In this document: in pieces, positions 1-10,129 of the stretch | Numbering within the stretch: the first letter of the stretch is position 1 | Layout of the letters: every line of letters starts with the position of its first letter | IMG/VR virus record: IMGVR_UViG_3300042874_000185 | Coordinates: 1 to 35,631 of that record | From: a virus | Length of the DNA stretch: 35,631 nucleotides | Direction: 5' to 3' (one strand) | The notes under the pieces: model-generated | What the model was told of the DNA's origin: nothing | Databases searched by the model: none | Seen by the model: the letters and a program-made list of their open reading frames with translations, nothing else | Translations under genes and position numbers: made by a program

Positions 1-127
1 GCACTCAAGTCAGGTATCGAACCTGTTAATTGGTTGCTATTACAGTTAAAATAATTCAATAACGTATTGGCACTCAAGTCAGGTATCGAACCTGTTAATT
101 GGTTGCTATTACAGTTAAAATAATTCA
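1..127. repeat. Terminal direct repeat, left copy, made of 69-bp tandem units
   Basis: Bases 1-127 are identical to 35505-35631. The segment is one full 69-bp unit (1-69) plus 58 bases of a second (70-127). A 127-base end overlap is what a de Bruijn assembler run with k=127 leaves when a contig closes on itself. It is therefore probably an assembly signature of circularity, not a physical terminal repeat. Confidence 0.85.
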
Positions 128-455
128 TATTGACATTGTGTGAAATATCATGAATTGAGCCAGTAATCAAATTCCCAATTAACGAAAAATAAGTCAAACA
201 TCCATCAGGTGTTTCGGTAAATGTTAAATGACTATCGCTTGACGGTATTCCTACCGATATGTCATCCGCCCCTTGGTACACTACCCCATTAAGTGTCAGT
301 GAAGTACCTACAGGTGAAGTAAAATAATATAATTGATTTGTACTTGTTGAGTCATATTCAAATGTATGAGTGGTAACACCACCACCCCCGCCAGCGAACC
401 CATAGCCTGATGTTACGCCAAAGCCGAACCCATTTTTAGCCCCAAAGCCAAACAT
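1..455 (-). CDS. LRR tail-associated protein, N-terminal part (continues across the circle closure)
   Basis: The frame opens with ATG at 455, two bases after the stop of the upstream gene, and is still open at position 1. Because bases 1-127 equal 35505-35631, it continues in frame at 35504 and ends at 35150, giving about 269 residues in the assembled form. The first ~15 residues are rich in Gly and Phe (MFGFGAKNGFGFG), followed by a Gly5 linker and a ~65-residue beta-rich segment. Leucine-rich repeats of 23 residues then begin (NYFNCNSNQLTGSIPDLSA type). It lies after the tail fibre genes and before the lysis genes, a usual place for receptor-binding or accessory tail proteins. The role in adsorption is inference. 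The repeat number is uncertain because the assembly broke here. Confidence 0.75.
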   Translation of the reverse strand, partial: MFGFGAKNGFGFGVTSGYGFAGGGGGVTTHTFEYDSTSTNQLYYFTSPVGTSLTLNGVVYQGADDISVGIPSSDSHLTFTETPDGCLTYFSLIGNLITGSIHDISHNVNMNYFNCNSNQLTGSIPDLSANTLLNYFNCNSNQLTGSIPDLS

Positions 456-457
456 TG

Positions 458-697
458 TTATACCTCTGTGTCAGAGATAACAACTGCGGTATCTGTATAG
501 AGACACTTCGCCCATAATGTTTGATTGGCAGTACCGTTAAACTGCTCGTTCCCAGCGATGGTATGCCCTATTTCTGTAGCCGCTGGCTGTGTTGCCGCCG
601 TCATATACATAATGTAATCTTTCGATGTACAAAACCCTGAGCCAGTCAAAACCTCTGTGTAAGTGTTTGGGTAAACCTCTATATTTACTGTTGCCAT
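458..697 (-). CDS. Small tail-region protein, unknown function
   Basis: A 79-residue protein (MATVNIEVYPNTYTEVLTGS...), rich in Thr and beta-prone, with no membrane segment or signal peptide. The start is supported by an AAGGAT-type ribosome site about six bases upstream. It sits between the fibre genes and the LRR gene, two bases from the latter, so it is probably co-translated and a virion or fibre-attachment component. I do not recognise the family. It resembles in character the short beta-structured proteins found next to phage fibres, but this is only an impression. Confidence 0.7.
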   Translation of the reverse strand: MATVNIEVYPNTYTEVLTGSGFCTSKDYIMYMTAATQPAATEIGHTIAGNEQFNGTANQTLWAKCLYTDTAVVISDTEV

Positions 698-791
698 TGA
701 TAATCCTTTTTGTTAATTATATCTTAATTCCAACCTATTGTTGAAATTACATTGTTATAGTCTGTAACATCTAATTTACTCACGCTGACAT

Positions 792-1136
792 TTATGTTAT
801 AATCTCATCTTGTATTTCAAGCACCAACTGCGTATTGGCTATTGAACTGTTTACATAAGAGATATTAAAATCATTTACAATCTTCACGTTATACGTCTTT
901 GTTACACCGTAGATATGCAGGGGGATAGTAAACGCATCTATACCTCCTTTAAGGGTAGTGTAGTAGAAGCTACTAAGCCCTGCTATCTGCGCTGCAGTTT
1001 TGGAAAAGATAGTAAGATTAACCGTGGGTTTATATCGGTAGGTTTTAGTGCCTAAATACCTTTTAGTTGCCTCTTGATTACTTGCGTATCCGTCCGTTGT
1101 GATGCATCCATAAAGTGCCTCGTCATAGCTAGCCAT
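792..1136 (-). CDS. Hypothetical tail protein
   Basis: 114 residues with alternating hydrophobic and polar residues typical of beta sheet (TYRYKPTVNLTIFSK, PLHIYGVTKTYNVKIVNDF). No catalytic motif, signal peptide or membrane helix is visible. It begins nine bases after the large fibre gene ends and belongs to the same minus-strand unit. Position and fold type suggest a minor tail or fibre-associated protein; the family is not recognised. The ~95 bases after it contain a possible 19-codon GTG-started frame (724-783) that I do not call. Confidence 0.65.
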   Translation of the reverse strand: MASYDEALYGCITTDGYASNQEATKRYLGTKTYRYKPTVNLTIFSKTAAQIAGLSSFYYTTLKGGIDAFTIPLHIYGVTKTYNVKIVNDFNISYVNSSIANTQLVLEIQDEIIT

Positions 1137-1145
1137 ATTCTCTCC

Positions 1146-4100
1146 TTACCCGCAATGATAGGTACAAGCTATCATCTTTGTATTTGATGGTTCATCTGCC
1201 CAAATTACACTCTCTAATGCCTTTGCTACTGTATAGCTGTGCATTATATCATCACCTTGTTTCATTCCCTTTCCTTTCATGGTTGAGCTACAAATGTAAT
1301 CTCCTGATTGAATATCCCCATTCAAATCACAGACATTTATAGCCCCCTCTCCCACTGAATTAACTGAGCCAAACTTTAGGTTATCCTTTCTCATATCATC
1401 TACTGTCCCGCTCCACTTAGAGTGGGTTTTAACTTTAGAGTCTTTAGCGTCCAAGTCGCCAAAACACGCCTGCTGCAATGAATTGTCATCTATTTCAAAA
1501 TTTTCTCGACTGCAAACACCGAACACTCTCTTATCCATGGCTACAGTAGCAGGTGAACCATAACCAAAAGATTGACTCACATCAATCACAAAACAATTAT
1601 CTACTATGATAATATCCCCTATCTCGTATTGTTCTTTTGTTAAGAATAAGTGAGACCCAGTGAAAGGGTATACAGTACCACCAATGTACGCACTATCTGG
1701 AGTATAAAACCCGTATGTGCCGCCTGTTTGTGCTTGAACTGCATTGCCCGTACCCAGATTTACATTTGCGAACACAGCAATACCATCATTGGATTTAAAA
1801 TATCCTCCATATCCAAAATCCCCAGCGACTCCAAGCACCCCAATTGATGTGGTATCGGTCGAGTTGGTGTACCCATGAACCCCAATATTGTTAGAGTTAA
1901 AGGTAGTGTCATACCCCATTGAACCATCATCACTAGAAGAACCTAGAACACCGATTCCGTTGGTTGTTTTTTTGTTTATGCCGACCAAACCCATAGTGGG
2001 TAGGGTAGTAGTTGAATTATTATTCTCAGATATTAAGCCAGCATCTATGCCAAGTACATATGCGCCAATAGCTTGTCCTTGCGCTCTTAATCCACAGGTC
2101 TTAGTTCCAAATGGTGTTGTAATCCCAGTTGAAATTGTTGCATCAAAGTCAGCCGCCCCTTTTATAGTAAGCTTGTTATCAGTAGGTGTAAATGCTAACT
2201 TAGCAGTGCTACCCTCAGAGCCTAACGTCATGTTTTGACCCAAATAGAAGCTTCCATCTGTCTTTAGCACAGCAGATAATCCACCCGATGAAGCCCTGTA
2301 ACCATGAAGCCCTGTGTTGTTGATAAGTATGCCACCTGATGTTGGTGGTGTTGCGGAGGTTTTAATCACACCGCTTGTGTACATCTCATAAGTAGTTTCT
2401 TTAATTACACCTTTTGAAAACGTTGGGGCAGCCCCACTTGATGGTATGTCAAAAGTAGTGCCCAGTGTTGCACTAACTCCTTTGATACCAGTGCTATCAA
2501 CCTGCACATAGTTAGTTGCAGTTCCTGTTTTTATAATACCATTTGTACCATCTAATGTTACAACACCTGAAACAGATGCAAGGGTACTACCAATAACCCA
2601 ACCACCTATCGTGCCACTAGTAGCGGTTATAGCCCCATTTACAGAAAGCACATTAGTAGTACTATTAAATATCATCTTTCCACCGAAATTAACATCACCA
2701 GTATCTAGGTTTATAGTAGACTCACCGCTGGCAGCCGATAAAACCCCTGTGGTTACTTTTCCAGCTGACAATGTACCCGTTATGATAGAGTCGCCATCGA
2801 TATACTGTTGAACATCATATAAAAATTGACTAGCCCCGATTGAAGATACGGGTTGAGTTACACCTGTATAGACAACTGTTGTTGCACCAATCACAATTGG
2901 GGTAGTGGCATCATTGTACCAAGTTACCAAAAACGTATCACCCGATACGGCTGTAGTTTGATTTATTTGTGATAGAGCGTAGGCATCTTTAAGTGACTCA
3001 TAAAGCACTGTATTTAGATTTAGTTTAGTTGGCGTTGTAGACCCATAGACTGGTGCAAACGCATCATTGGCATCAGACAAGGCGGGTAAAGTGGTAGCTA
3101 CTACATTATCAAGTACTATTGAAATCGGATGGGTAAATGTTCCACGGACACCATTAGTTCCATTAGTACCTGGTGCTCCATCTGCCCCCGCAAAAGTTGG
3201 GCTAAATGTTACCACTATATAGTGGATAGAAGTAGTATTGTCTGTTGCTCTTACATAAAATTCTATTTGATACGTGGTAACAGAAGTTAGGTTACCAGCC
3301 CACGCATTATATCCCCCATTAGATGTCCCTCCTCCCAATAGTGGTGTAGGTATTGTCAGATTGTCCCCACTAACCTTTTGAATATTAACGTTAAATGAGC
3401 CTAGCCCAGTTGGGAATGATGATGATAGTGAACTTGATGATAATATATAAGCAACCCCTCCACGCTTCACAGAAAAGGCAGACCCTGAGCCTACCCAGTT
3501 TTCACTACCAAATGCAGACACTGGTACAGAATGATTAGAGTTGGACACAGTTACGTCATAGGCATCAGTCCCATTAGTACCTGGTGCTCCTGTTGCTCCA
3601 GCAAAGGTAGGGGTGATAGATACATCCTTGTATAGTTGGAAACTTGTTGTAGCGAGCTTAATGTAGAATGTCACCCTGTAGAGTGTTGCTTGCGTTAAGT
3701 TCTCTGCCCATACGCCAATGTTTGCAGTTGTACCACCTGCACCGGTAATCGTAGGTTCAGTGAGGGTATCACCGCTTATCTTGATGATGTCGATATTGTA
3801 TTGGTTAACACTGGCAGGGTATGATGCCGTTTGGGTGTTTGATGCAAGTGTCAGCGGCCCTGCGTCACCATTCACAATAGAAGCAATACTTGCCGATGCT
3901 GTCCAAGTCTCTGTACCACTCACATCAACAGGGATAGTCATCGCATCATTGCTATACGTTAATGTCACACCATCTATACCCTCAGCACCCGTCTTAGCTT
4001 TAGTAAATGATTGCTTCTTAGTGAGGGTGAAAGCTGTGCCGTTTAATCGTTTACCCGTTGCAGTGTAGGTTATGGACGCTAAGTTGGCTGTTATGTTTGA

Positions 4101-4994
4101 TGTATCTCCAGCAGTAGCATAGTTACCACTATCAACAATACCACCTGATGTTATGCTTGAACCACTACCCGTAACGCTCCACCTACCGTTACCAGCAATA
4201 GTATTGTATTCAAGCTCTGTTGTGCCCTCGTATACTCTCAAGATAGTACCTGACCCGACATACGCACCAGCTATTGGCGTTCCATCTGCATCACATGGGA
4301 TAGAGTGGTTTTCGTTCTCCACTATCATTGTTAAAGCACTCAAACCATCCTCACCCCCACCCTCTAACACAGTAGTGGACGCAGTGTCAAGCAGGGTTAC
4401 CCCATCACTTTCATACACCTTAAACTCAACACTTGTTGTACCAACTGCCAAGTTAAACGTATGCGTGAACTCAGGAGCAGGGCTGATGTAGTCGGGTGTT
4501 AATTGGGCGTTGGTGTATATCTTAAACACACCGTTATAGTCCAATCCATTCTTAGTGAGGTTGGCTACAACAGCACTTGGTGTAAACACCAACCCATCAG
4601 AACTAACACTCACGGTGTAGTTAGACAAAGAGAGCATATATTTGTCTGACGAGAAGACCAACCCTACCCAAACACTACCGTCATACACATAATACAGTCC
4701 ATCAGTCGTGTTGGTGTAGGTATCGCCACTTACTAAAGGTAAAATTATCGTGGTTGTATCAGCGTGTTCTCCACGATATGATGGGAGGGGTGGTATCACC
4801 ACGTCGGATGAAGGCGGTGTGTAAACAGGTGGAGTAGTCGGTACTTCTCCCCCCGTTGTGCCTATCTGAATAATAGTACCACTTGTATCTTTAGCATAGA
4901 TAACCTTATCCGCTGTATTCACTAAGATGTCTTGTTGCACCATTTGAAATGCTGTGGGCTTATACCCTCTAACGCTACTGAATTTAACTGCCAT
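1146..4994 (-). CDS. Large tail fibre / tail tip protein with collagen-like segments
   Basis: 1282 residues. The N-terminal ~70 residues contain a Pro-rich linker (PPVYTPPSSDVVIPPLP). Three related beta-domain repeats follow, with similar motifs such as ENENHSIPCDADGTPIAG and SNSNHSVPVSAFGSENW, each near a collagen-like Gly-X-Y run (GATGAPGTNGTDAYD, GADGAPGTNGTNGVRG). A middle region is rich in Gly, Ser and Thr. The C-terminal ~130 residues match the type seen in phage fibres ending with GDYICSS, KQGDD and YTVAKALE motifs, probably a trimerisation or chaperone domain. The start overlaps the stop of the previous gene by one base (TAATG). It is probably the host-recognition fibre; the domain repetition suggests growth by internal duplication. 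Confidence 0.85.
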   Translation of the reverse strand: MAVKFSSVRGYKPTAFQMVQQDILVNTADKVIYAKDTSGTIIQIGTTGGEVPTTPPVYTPPSSDVVIPPLPSYRGEHADTTTIILPLVSGDTYTNTTDGLYYVYDGSVWVGLVFSSDKYMLSLSNYTVSVSSDGLVFTPSAVVANLTKNGLDYNGVFKIYTNAQLTPDYISPAPEFTHTFNLAVGTTSVEFKVYESDGVTLLDTASTTVLEGGGEDGLSALTMIVENENHSIPCDADGTPIAGAYVGSGTILRVYEGTTELEYNTIAGNGRWSVTGSGSSITSGGIVDSGNYATAGDTSNITANLASITYTATGKRLNGTAFTLTKKQSFTKAKTGAEGIDGVTLTYSNDAMTIPVDVSGTETWTASASIASIVNGDAGPLTLASNTQTASYPASVNQYNIDIIKISGDTLTEPTITGAGGTTANIGVWAENLTQATLYRVTFYIKLATTSFQLYKDVSITPTFAGATGAPGTNGTDAYDVTVSNSNHSVPVSAFGSENWVGSGSAFSVKRGGVAYILSSSSLSSSFPTGLGSFNVNIQKVSGDNLTIPTPLLGGGTSNGGYNAWAGNLTSVTTYQIEFYVRATDNTTSIHYIVVTFSPTFAGADGAPGTNGTNGVRGTFTHPISIVLDNVVATTLPALSDANDAFAPVYGSTTPTKLNLNTVLYESLKDAYALSQINQTTAVSGDTFLVTWYNDATTPIVIGATTVVYTGVTQPVSSIGASQFLYDVQQYIDGDSIITGTLSAGKVTTGVLSAASGESTINLDTGDVNFGGKMIFNSTTNVLSVNGAITATSGTIGGWVIGSTLASVSGVVTLDGTNGIIKTGTATNYVQVDSTGIKGVSATLGTTFDIPSSGAAPTFSKGVIKETTYEMYTSGVIKTSATPPTSGGILINNTGLHGYRASSGGLSAVLKTDGSFYLGQNMTLGSEGSTAKLAFTPTDNKLTIKGAADFDATISTGITTPFGTKTCGLRAQGQAIGAYVLGIDAGLISENNNSTTTLPTMGLVGINKKTTNGIGVLGSSSDDGSMGYDTTFNSNNIGVHGYTNSTDTTSIGVLGVAGDFGYGGYFKSNDGIAVFANVNLGTGNAVQAQTGGTYGFYTPDSAYIGGTVYPFTGSHLFLTKEQYEIGDIIIVDNCFVIDVSQSFGYGSPATVAMDKRVFGVCSRENFEIDDNSLQQACFGDLDAKDSKVKTHSKWSGTVDDMRKDNLKFGSVNSVGEGAINVCDLNGDIQSGDYICSSTMKGKGMKQGDDIMHSYTVAKALESVIWADEPSNTKMIACTYHCG

Positions 4995-6481
4995 TAGACT
5001 ATCTCCTCAAATGTAAAACTATAGTTAGCCAATGGGTCTAGCATGGTTTGTTTCAGTCGTGTGTTCTGTTTGAATGAAGTAAACCGACCTACTTTTTGCG
5101 TGGCGGCAAACATATTATTGTCGCCTGTAGGTGCTTCATTGGTTGTACCATCAGAACCATCAATGATGACCGTTTGCTTCCCAATACTACCCATAAGCCT
5201 ATCTAGCCTATCGTAAGATGAGATTGGTATATCCACTGAGCCACTGTAAATTGCAACCCTCGCTCTATCTGTATAAGACACGTTACCCCATGGGTCATAC
5301 TCAAACACGCTAAAGTCTTTGTACTCATTGTTAAGTTCAAGGTTAGTCATGCCTTGATCCATCCAACCCCCAACTATGATACTGCCAAGCTCTACGTTGT
5401 CATTCCATACGCTGTCGTTGTAGATAGTGACAGTGATACTAGTACCTCCTGCAATTGTGACATCCACAGGATTGTAATAGATAACGGTGGTATACCAGTC
5501 TGGAAGCACCCCGTGTTCATCTCTTGATGCGTCTATAGGTATCGGTGCAGATGTTGGTGCAGTGCCTATCTTGTAGGTGTATGAAGTGCCTTTGACATAA
5601 CCCAACGCAAACATATTGGCATCAGAACCACTGTTGAAGGTGTAAACCATAGGCGATGGTGACGTTGCCTTGTTGTAGTTATTGCCGTCAAACGGTGCAA
5701 GTTTCTTATTGTCGCGTATGAAACTAAAGCGTGGTATATCTTCAGGTGATGTAACACTCTTAAACAGCATAGCGTCTTTAACATAGACAAATTGCTCTAC
5801 TGCGTTACCAGTTGTGATATGGGTTCTTATGTATAGCCCTCCAACATCGTTCACTGCACAGTTAGGAAACCAACTTGGGTAGATAGAACCCGTTACAGTC
5901 TGTATTGAAACAACGGGTAGTGATGTAAGGTCTGATATGGAAGTATACACAGGTATTCTAGCATCTGTGAACTCAACCGTTACGTCTGATGCATTTTTAA
6001 CAACAAGCCTGACATAAGCATCAGTAAAAGACCTCTGAAAGTAATAGTTATGCGTAAACCCATCAGGTTTGGTAATGGTGAACTCATACGGATTAGAGAG
6101 TGTCTCAGTACCTACTTCAAGGATATTACAAAATCTATTTGTCCAAGTTGTATGGTCACGTGTAGATGCACCCGATGCGACACTGATGTTATCGATAAGT
6201 GGATAGTATTGAGTAGGCATAGATGGTATATTACCCTCAGTCGCATACATAACCTGATTAGGATTAACCCCTTCACCCCACACGACATCGCCTAAAACAT
6301 AATGAGCATTTGGGTCATAGGTGAGGACGGGTATATCTTCAGTTGCATAATATACCTTGTTATTATATTGCACCTCTGATTTCTCTAAATATGTTTTCTG
6401 TGTCGTTATAGAGAATATCTCAGTATGGTCTACAACATTTGTTGATACAAAATTCGTATCAAAAGGGACTGATATTATCAT
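4994..6481 (-). CDS. Tail hub / distal tail protein, putative
   Basis: 495 residues directly after the tape measure gene (4-base ATGA overlap) and directly before the large fibre. Tape-measure neighbours at this point normally build the tail tip (distal tail or hub proteins). The sequence is almost entirely beta-type, with an early module resembling a carbohydrate-binding or YxxGD segment (YDPNAHYVLGDVVWGEGVNPNQ, near residues 53-74). No lysozyme or peptidase motif is visible. I infer the role from position; the exact family is not recognised. Confidence 0.7.
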   Translation of the reverse strand: MIISVPFDTNFVSTNVVDHTEIFSITTQKTYLEKSEVQYNNKVYYATEDIPVLTYDPNAHYVLGDVVWGEGVNPNQVMYATEGNIPSMPTQYYPLIDNISVASGASTRDHTTWTNRFCNILEVGTETLSNPYEFTITKPDGFTHNYYFQRSFTDAYVRLVVKNASDVTVEFTDARIPVYTSISDLTSLPVVSIQTVTGSIYPSWFPNCAVNDVGGLYIRTHITTGNAVEQFVYVKDAMLFKSVTSPEDIPRFSFIRDNKKLAPFDGNNYNKATSPSPMVYTFNSGSDANMFALGYVKGTSYTYKIGTAPTSAPIPIDASRDEHGVLPDWYTTVIYYNPVDVTIAGGTSITVTIYNDSVWNDNVELGSIIVGGWMDQGMTNLELNNEYKDFSVFEYDPWGNVSYTDRARVAIYSGSVDIPISSYDRLDRLMGSIGKQTVIIDGSDGTTNEAPTGDNNMFAATQKVGRFTSFKQNTRLKQTMLDPLANYSFTFEEIV

Positions 6482-9400
6482 GCTATTCTCCTTATTGTTT
6501 CTTCTTGTGATTTAACAATAGCATTCAAGTCTTTCAACTCTTTAACCACATCATCAAGCGTTGCTTCAGGTGCTTGATTTTCAAGCTCTTTTATATACGC
6601 ATCAAATATTGGTATGTATTCTTCTTTAGTTGATGTGCTTTTCAACCCTGCTTCAGCATACGCTCTTGCGGCATCAACACTGTTCAACTGCCCGTTACTC
6701 TCTTTTGTTAGGGCAAGGTAAGCACTGGCATAATCAGCTTTCTGTTTGAGTGTTAAATAGCTCAAGTTGCCTAACCACGCGTCAGCAACATCTTTAATCA
6801 TAGTGTTAATGACTTCAGCCGCCTCTTCAGCCGCGGTTGTCATATCGTTAAACCCACCAGCCAAACCAATCACTTCAGCGAACAGTGCAGCACCTGCGTC
6901 TGTAGTAGTATCTATGCCTTCAACCAGTCGTCTGAACTCTTCGTTGGTGTTAGGCATTGCTACACCCAGTGTCTCAAACGCTTTAGCCATCGTATTAGCT
7001 TGCATATCATACTGTTCTTGCGCACTAAAGAAGTTTTCAGTGTATGATGCCAAAGCACCGTTGAGTGCATCAAGACCACCTGCAATATCTACAATGATAT
7101 TAGCAGTTCTCCAGTCTACTGACTTGTTGATAAGCTCCATTGAGTGTCGCACTTGGTCAAAGTTTACAACGACACGTGTCAGTGTCTCAGCGAGACCCTC
7201 GCCCCCTCTTTGGAACTCTGCAACTGCACTAAAGTATGAATTAGCAATAGTGTCAAACTGTGCAGAGAACCTGCCCTCTAATTCTGCGGTCACTTCAGCA
7301 GCACTCATACCAGTGGTATCAAACGTGCCTATATTAATGGATTGGTTTGCAAGCCCTGCCGTGCTGATGCCCAGTGCCGTTCCAGCTGATGTGAGCATCT
7401 CAAACGCATTGGCTGTGGCTTCCTGTAGGTATTGTCCCAATAGCTCAGATATATTAGTGCTTGTGGTACTATAAGAAGTTTTAGTTTTAAGGATACCTTT
7501 CTTAACTGTCTTTGTCGTTTGAAGCAGGGTAGCGTTAACCCACCCTGCCATTACATCAGATAACGTTGCTGCACCAACTTGAATAGAAGTGCCAAAGAGT
7601 TCGGTTGATTTGCTAGTAAGTCCAAAGAACCCTGCACTTGCTGTCCCTTTGAAACTTGAACCCCCTAAGTCAAGCCCTGAGTTGAGCAGTGAGTTCTCCG
7701 CACCTGCAAACGCTTTATCAATGTTAGACAAGTACCCCGTCATTTCACGTGTAAGAGCTAACATCGGGTATTGGGCATCTTTAATATACTCTAAAGAGTT
7801 CGCCATTGACTCACTTGTCTTAGCCATATCATCAAGTACAGGCGGTGTTTGCTCTGTATCACCACCAAGAAGCGACCCCAATAAGCCAATACCAAGCCCC
7901 ACAAGTCCCTGACCCAACTCACCAAGTCCACCAAATAAAGAGCTTATACCACCTGTAAGGTTTTTAGATATACTGCTTATTAAACCTTTTGACAACTCTT
8001 GAGATATACCAGAGAACAAGCCTTTAACCGCTCCGCTCAGGTCACCGCTAATCAATCCCTCAAATAGCCCCTCAAACTGCTGTGAAAAGTCCAGTGCTAT
8101 CTCTTTGTTGGCATCTTTACCGCTGTTTGCGTATTTATCCCACATACCATCGTAAATATCTGATAACTGTTCCATGGAGTATTTACCGCTTTTAATAAAC
8201 TCTTGCATGGTCTCATCAACATCAAGCTGAAACAGTCCACTCTTATCACCTGTCAGCTCTAAGAACTTGCGGTATAGTTCTGTACTTTCTTTAATCGCAC
8301 CAGCTGTGTTTTTCATCGCTCCAGCTGCCTTTTTGCCTGCTGCTGCTGCCGCGTCCCCTGTTAGCCCGTACTTTTTAATATGGTCATCAAGTGCCTTGTC
8401 CGCAGCCGCTCTCTCTTTGGCTATCTTTTTCGCACCGTCTGACTCTTTAGCGTAACCCGCATTGATACTGTTGATAACCTCTTCACCATTTTTCTGTGAT
8501 GTGCCGTTTACAAGGTCATCAGCGTTTTTTTGATACTCAGCTTGTGCATCTGCCGCATACTTCCAAGCTGTTTCAACATTGGATATAGGTGCAACTATGG
8601 TTCCTATAGTTGCAGCTGTCTCTGCAAATGAAACTTCACTAATTGTGCCAAATATGGCATCCATCCCCACCGCGTTGCTCGCAGCATTAACATATCCTGA
8701 TATACTGTTGACACCCCTTATGATGTCGTTTATCATATCCGCGAACACTCTTTTGATGCCATTTGCAATATCAGCCCATAGCTGTGACATTCCGTTTCCA
8801 AGTGCTACCCATGACGACTGTATAGTATTTATGCCCGTACCTATTGCACCTACCATCTGCCAAAATACAGTCTTTATGAACCCAAACACCGCGCCAAAGC
8901 CTGATAGTGTATCTGACAATACCGCAAAGCTTCTGATAAGGAACTCAACACCGCCTTTGACTGCTTCTGCAAAGCCAGCCGCTGCACCCTTGCCACTGTC
9001 AAACATACCGCTCAGTAAGACCGATGCCTCTCCAGCCGCTGCTTTAATATAGGAGAATAGCCCAGCTTCACCTATCTCCTTGCCTGCCTGCTCAAAGTCT
9101 GTTTTGATACCCTGTAAAATCCCTTCCCATGATGATGCATAGCGTTCGAGCTGTCCAGCGTACTTTTGATTGAAAATAGCAGTGAGGGTACTTTCTATGA
9201 TTTCTTTGTTGTTTTGCACAATTACATTTCTGGCCGCACCGCTTGCATCAGTCCACGCGTAGCCTATCTTTGTACCAACTACAGACGCTTTGACACCAAA
9301 CTCTTTGAGCCTTTCATTTTCTCCCGTGAATGCATCAGCCATCGCTTCCACAAACTGGTCTAAGCTTTTACCACTGCCGATTGCCGTGTTCATAAAAGCT

Positions 9401-9810
9401 TTTAATGATTCTTCAGTGGGGTCGATGCCGTAGTTTTTCATCTTTATCATGGCATCAGTGGTTTCAGATAATGAGGTGTTATATTCGTCTGCAAAAGTAG
9501 ATGCAAAATTCATTACATCATTAACTTGATTTTGGGTTTTATAAAATGATGATAGTCTGTTTTCGTACTGCTCAAATTGTGAGGATAGTTTGACGATAGA
9601 TGAACCGATATCAAACGCCCCCCTGATAGATACAAAACTTGCATAGGTGGCGGCTAAAGTAGCCCCTAACGATTTCATTCTATCTGAAAAAATACCGCTT
9701 GACTTTGATATTTTACTAAAGGCTGCGTCAGTTTCGTTCGCTTTGGTTTTAATCGCGCTTAACTGCTTTTCAGCCTGTGAGCCGTCAACGGTTATCTTTA
9801 TTCTAGCCAT
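6478..9810 (-). CDS. Tape measure protein
   Basis: 1110 residues, the second-longest gene, located after the tail chaperone genes as in most siphophages. The N-terminus begins with a typical MARIKITVDGSQAEKQL segment and helical coiled-coil stretches. Hydrophobic helices occur around residues 280-330 and a Gly/Leu/Ala-rich stretch around 620-660 (GLGELGQGLVGLGIGLLGSL). It sets tail length. At about 0.15 nm per residue it would give a tail of roughly 160-170 nm, an inference from the family rule. It overlaps the chaperone frame by 8 bases and the next gene by 4. No peptidase domain is evident. Confidence 0.93.
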   Translation of the reverse strand: MARIKITVDGSQAEKQLSAIKTKANETDAAFSKISKSSGIFSDRMKSLGATLAATYASFVSIRGAFDIGSSIVKLSSQFEQYENRLSSFYKTQNQVNDVMNFASTFADEYNTSLSETTDAMIKMKNYGIDPTEESLKAFMNTAIGSGKSLDQFVEAMADAFTGENERLKEFGVKASVVGTKIGYAWTDASGAARNVIVQNNKEIIESTLTAIFNQKYAGQLERYASSWEGILQGIKTDFEQAGKEIGEAGLFSYIKAAAGEASVLLSGMFDSGKGAAAGFAEAVKGGVEFLIRSFAVLSDTLSGFGAVFGFIKTVFWQMVGAIGTGINTIQSSWVALGNGMSQLWADIANGIKRVFADMINDIIRGVNSISGYVNAASNAVGMDAIFGTISEVSFAETAATIGTIVAPISNVETAWKYAADAQAEYQKNADDLVNGTSQKNGEEVINSINAGYAKESDGAKKIAKERAAADKALDDHIKKYGLTGDAAAAAGKKAAGAMKNTAGAIKESTELYRKFLELTGDKSGLFQLDVDETMQEFIKSGKYSMEQLSDIYDGMWDKYANSGKDANKEIALDFSQQFEGLFEGLISGDLSGAVKGLFSGISQELSKGLISSISKNLTGGISSLFGGLGELGQGLVGLGIGLLGSLLGGDTEQTPPVLDDMAKTSESMANSLEYIKDAQYPMLALTREMTGYLSNIDKAFAGAENSLLNSGLDLGGSSFKGTASAGFFGLTSKSTELFGTSIQVGAATLSDVMAGWVNATLLQTTKTVKKGILKTKTSYSTTSTNISELLGQYLQEATANAFEMLTSAGTALGISTAGLANQSINIGTFDTTGMSAAEVTAELEGRFSAQFDTIANSYFSAVAEFQRGGEGLAETLTRVVVNFDQVRHSMELINKSVDWRTANIIVDIAGGLDALNGALASYTENFFSAQEQYDMQANTMAKAFETLGVAMPNTNEEFRRLVEGIDTTTDAGAALFAEVIGLAGGFNDMTTAAEEAAEVINTMIKDVADAWLGNLSYLTLKQKADYASAYLALTKESNGQLNSVDAARAYAEAGLKSTSTKEEYIPIFDAYIKELENQAPEATLDDVVKELKDLNAIVKSQEETIRRIA

Positions 9811-10129
9811 GGTTCATCGCCCTCGCCATTCTATCTATATCATCACCATTATATGCCCTTGCTACACTGCTTCTGGTCAAGAGTGAGCTGAATGTCTTAT
9901 CGTCAAGATATATCATCGACCCGATATTCATAACAGTTTTAATGTATTTTTTAACGCTCATTTTGTGCCACCTTAATACATCTTTAGCGCTCTCATAATA
10001 AAATGATGCGCTCATGCCGTTACTATAACTCACAACTTCAGAACACACAAGTGCCAGCTTGATTTTATACTCATCCCAGTCGTCTGGGAATGAGTCCTTA
10101 GATGAGTCCCGTAAAAACTCAGCTATCAC
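9803..10129 (-). CDS. Tail assembly chaperone, downstream frame (gpT-like, made by frameshift)
   Basis: 108 codons following the GTG at 10129, which overlaps the TAG of the upstream chaperone by one base. No Shine-Dalgarno supports a separate start. This frame is in the -1 register to the upstream gene and is entered through the GGGAAAG slippery site at 10138-10144. The extension would begin KAVLVIAEFLRDSS and the fusion would be about 268 residues. In phage lambda gpGT made this way binds the tape measure protein, and here too the tape measure gene follows directly with an 8-base overlap. It is mostly helical, with no enzymatic motif. Confidence 0.82.
   Translation of the reverse strand: MIAEFLRDSSKDSFPDDWDEYKIKLALVCSEVVSYSNGMSASFYYESAKDVLRWHKMSVKKYIKTVMNIGSMIYLDDKTFSSLLTRSSVARAYNGDDIDRMARAMNHG

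Noticed and set aside
1-127. Physical terminal repeat or cohesive-end type termini
   Set aside because: The overlap is exactly 127 bases within a tandem repeat in a coding gene, which fits an assembly overlap better than genuine phage ends; PBSX-type terminases usually package by headful.
724-783. 19-codon GTG-started frame (MSKLDVTDYNNVISTIGWN) between tail genes
   Set aside because: Protein-like sequence and open further upstream, but no ribosome site; could be a remnant, not strong enough to call.
6767-7474. 235-codon plus-strand frame antisense to the tape measure gene
   Set aside because: Shadow frame with Ser/Ala/Pro-rich composition caused by codon bias of the true gene on the other strand.
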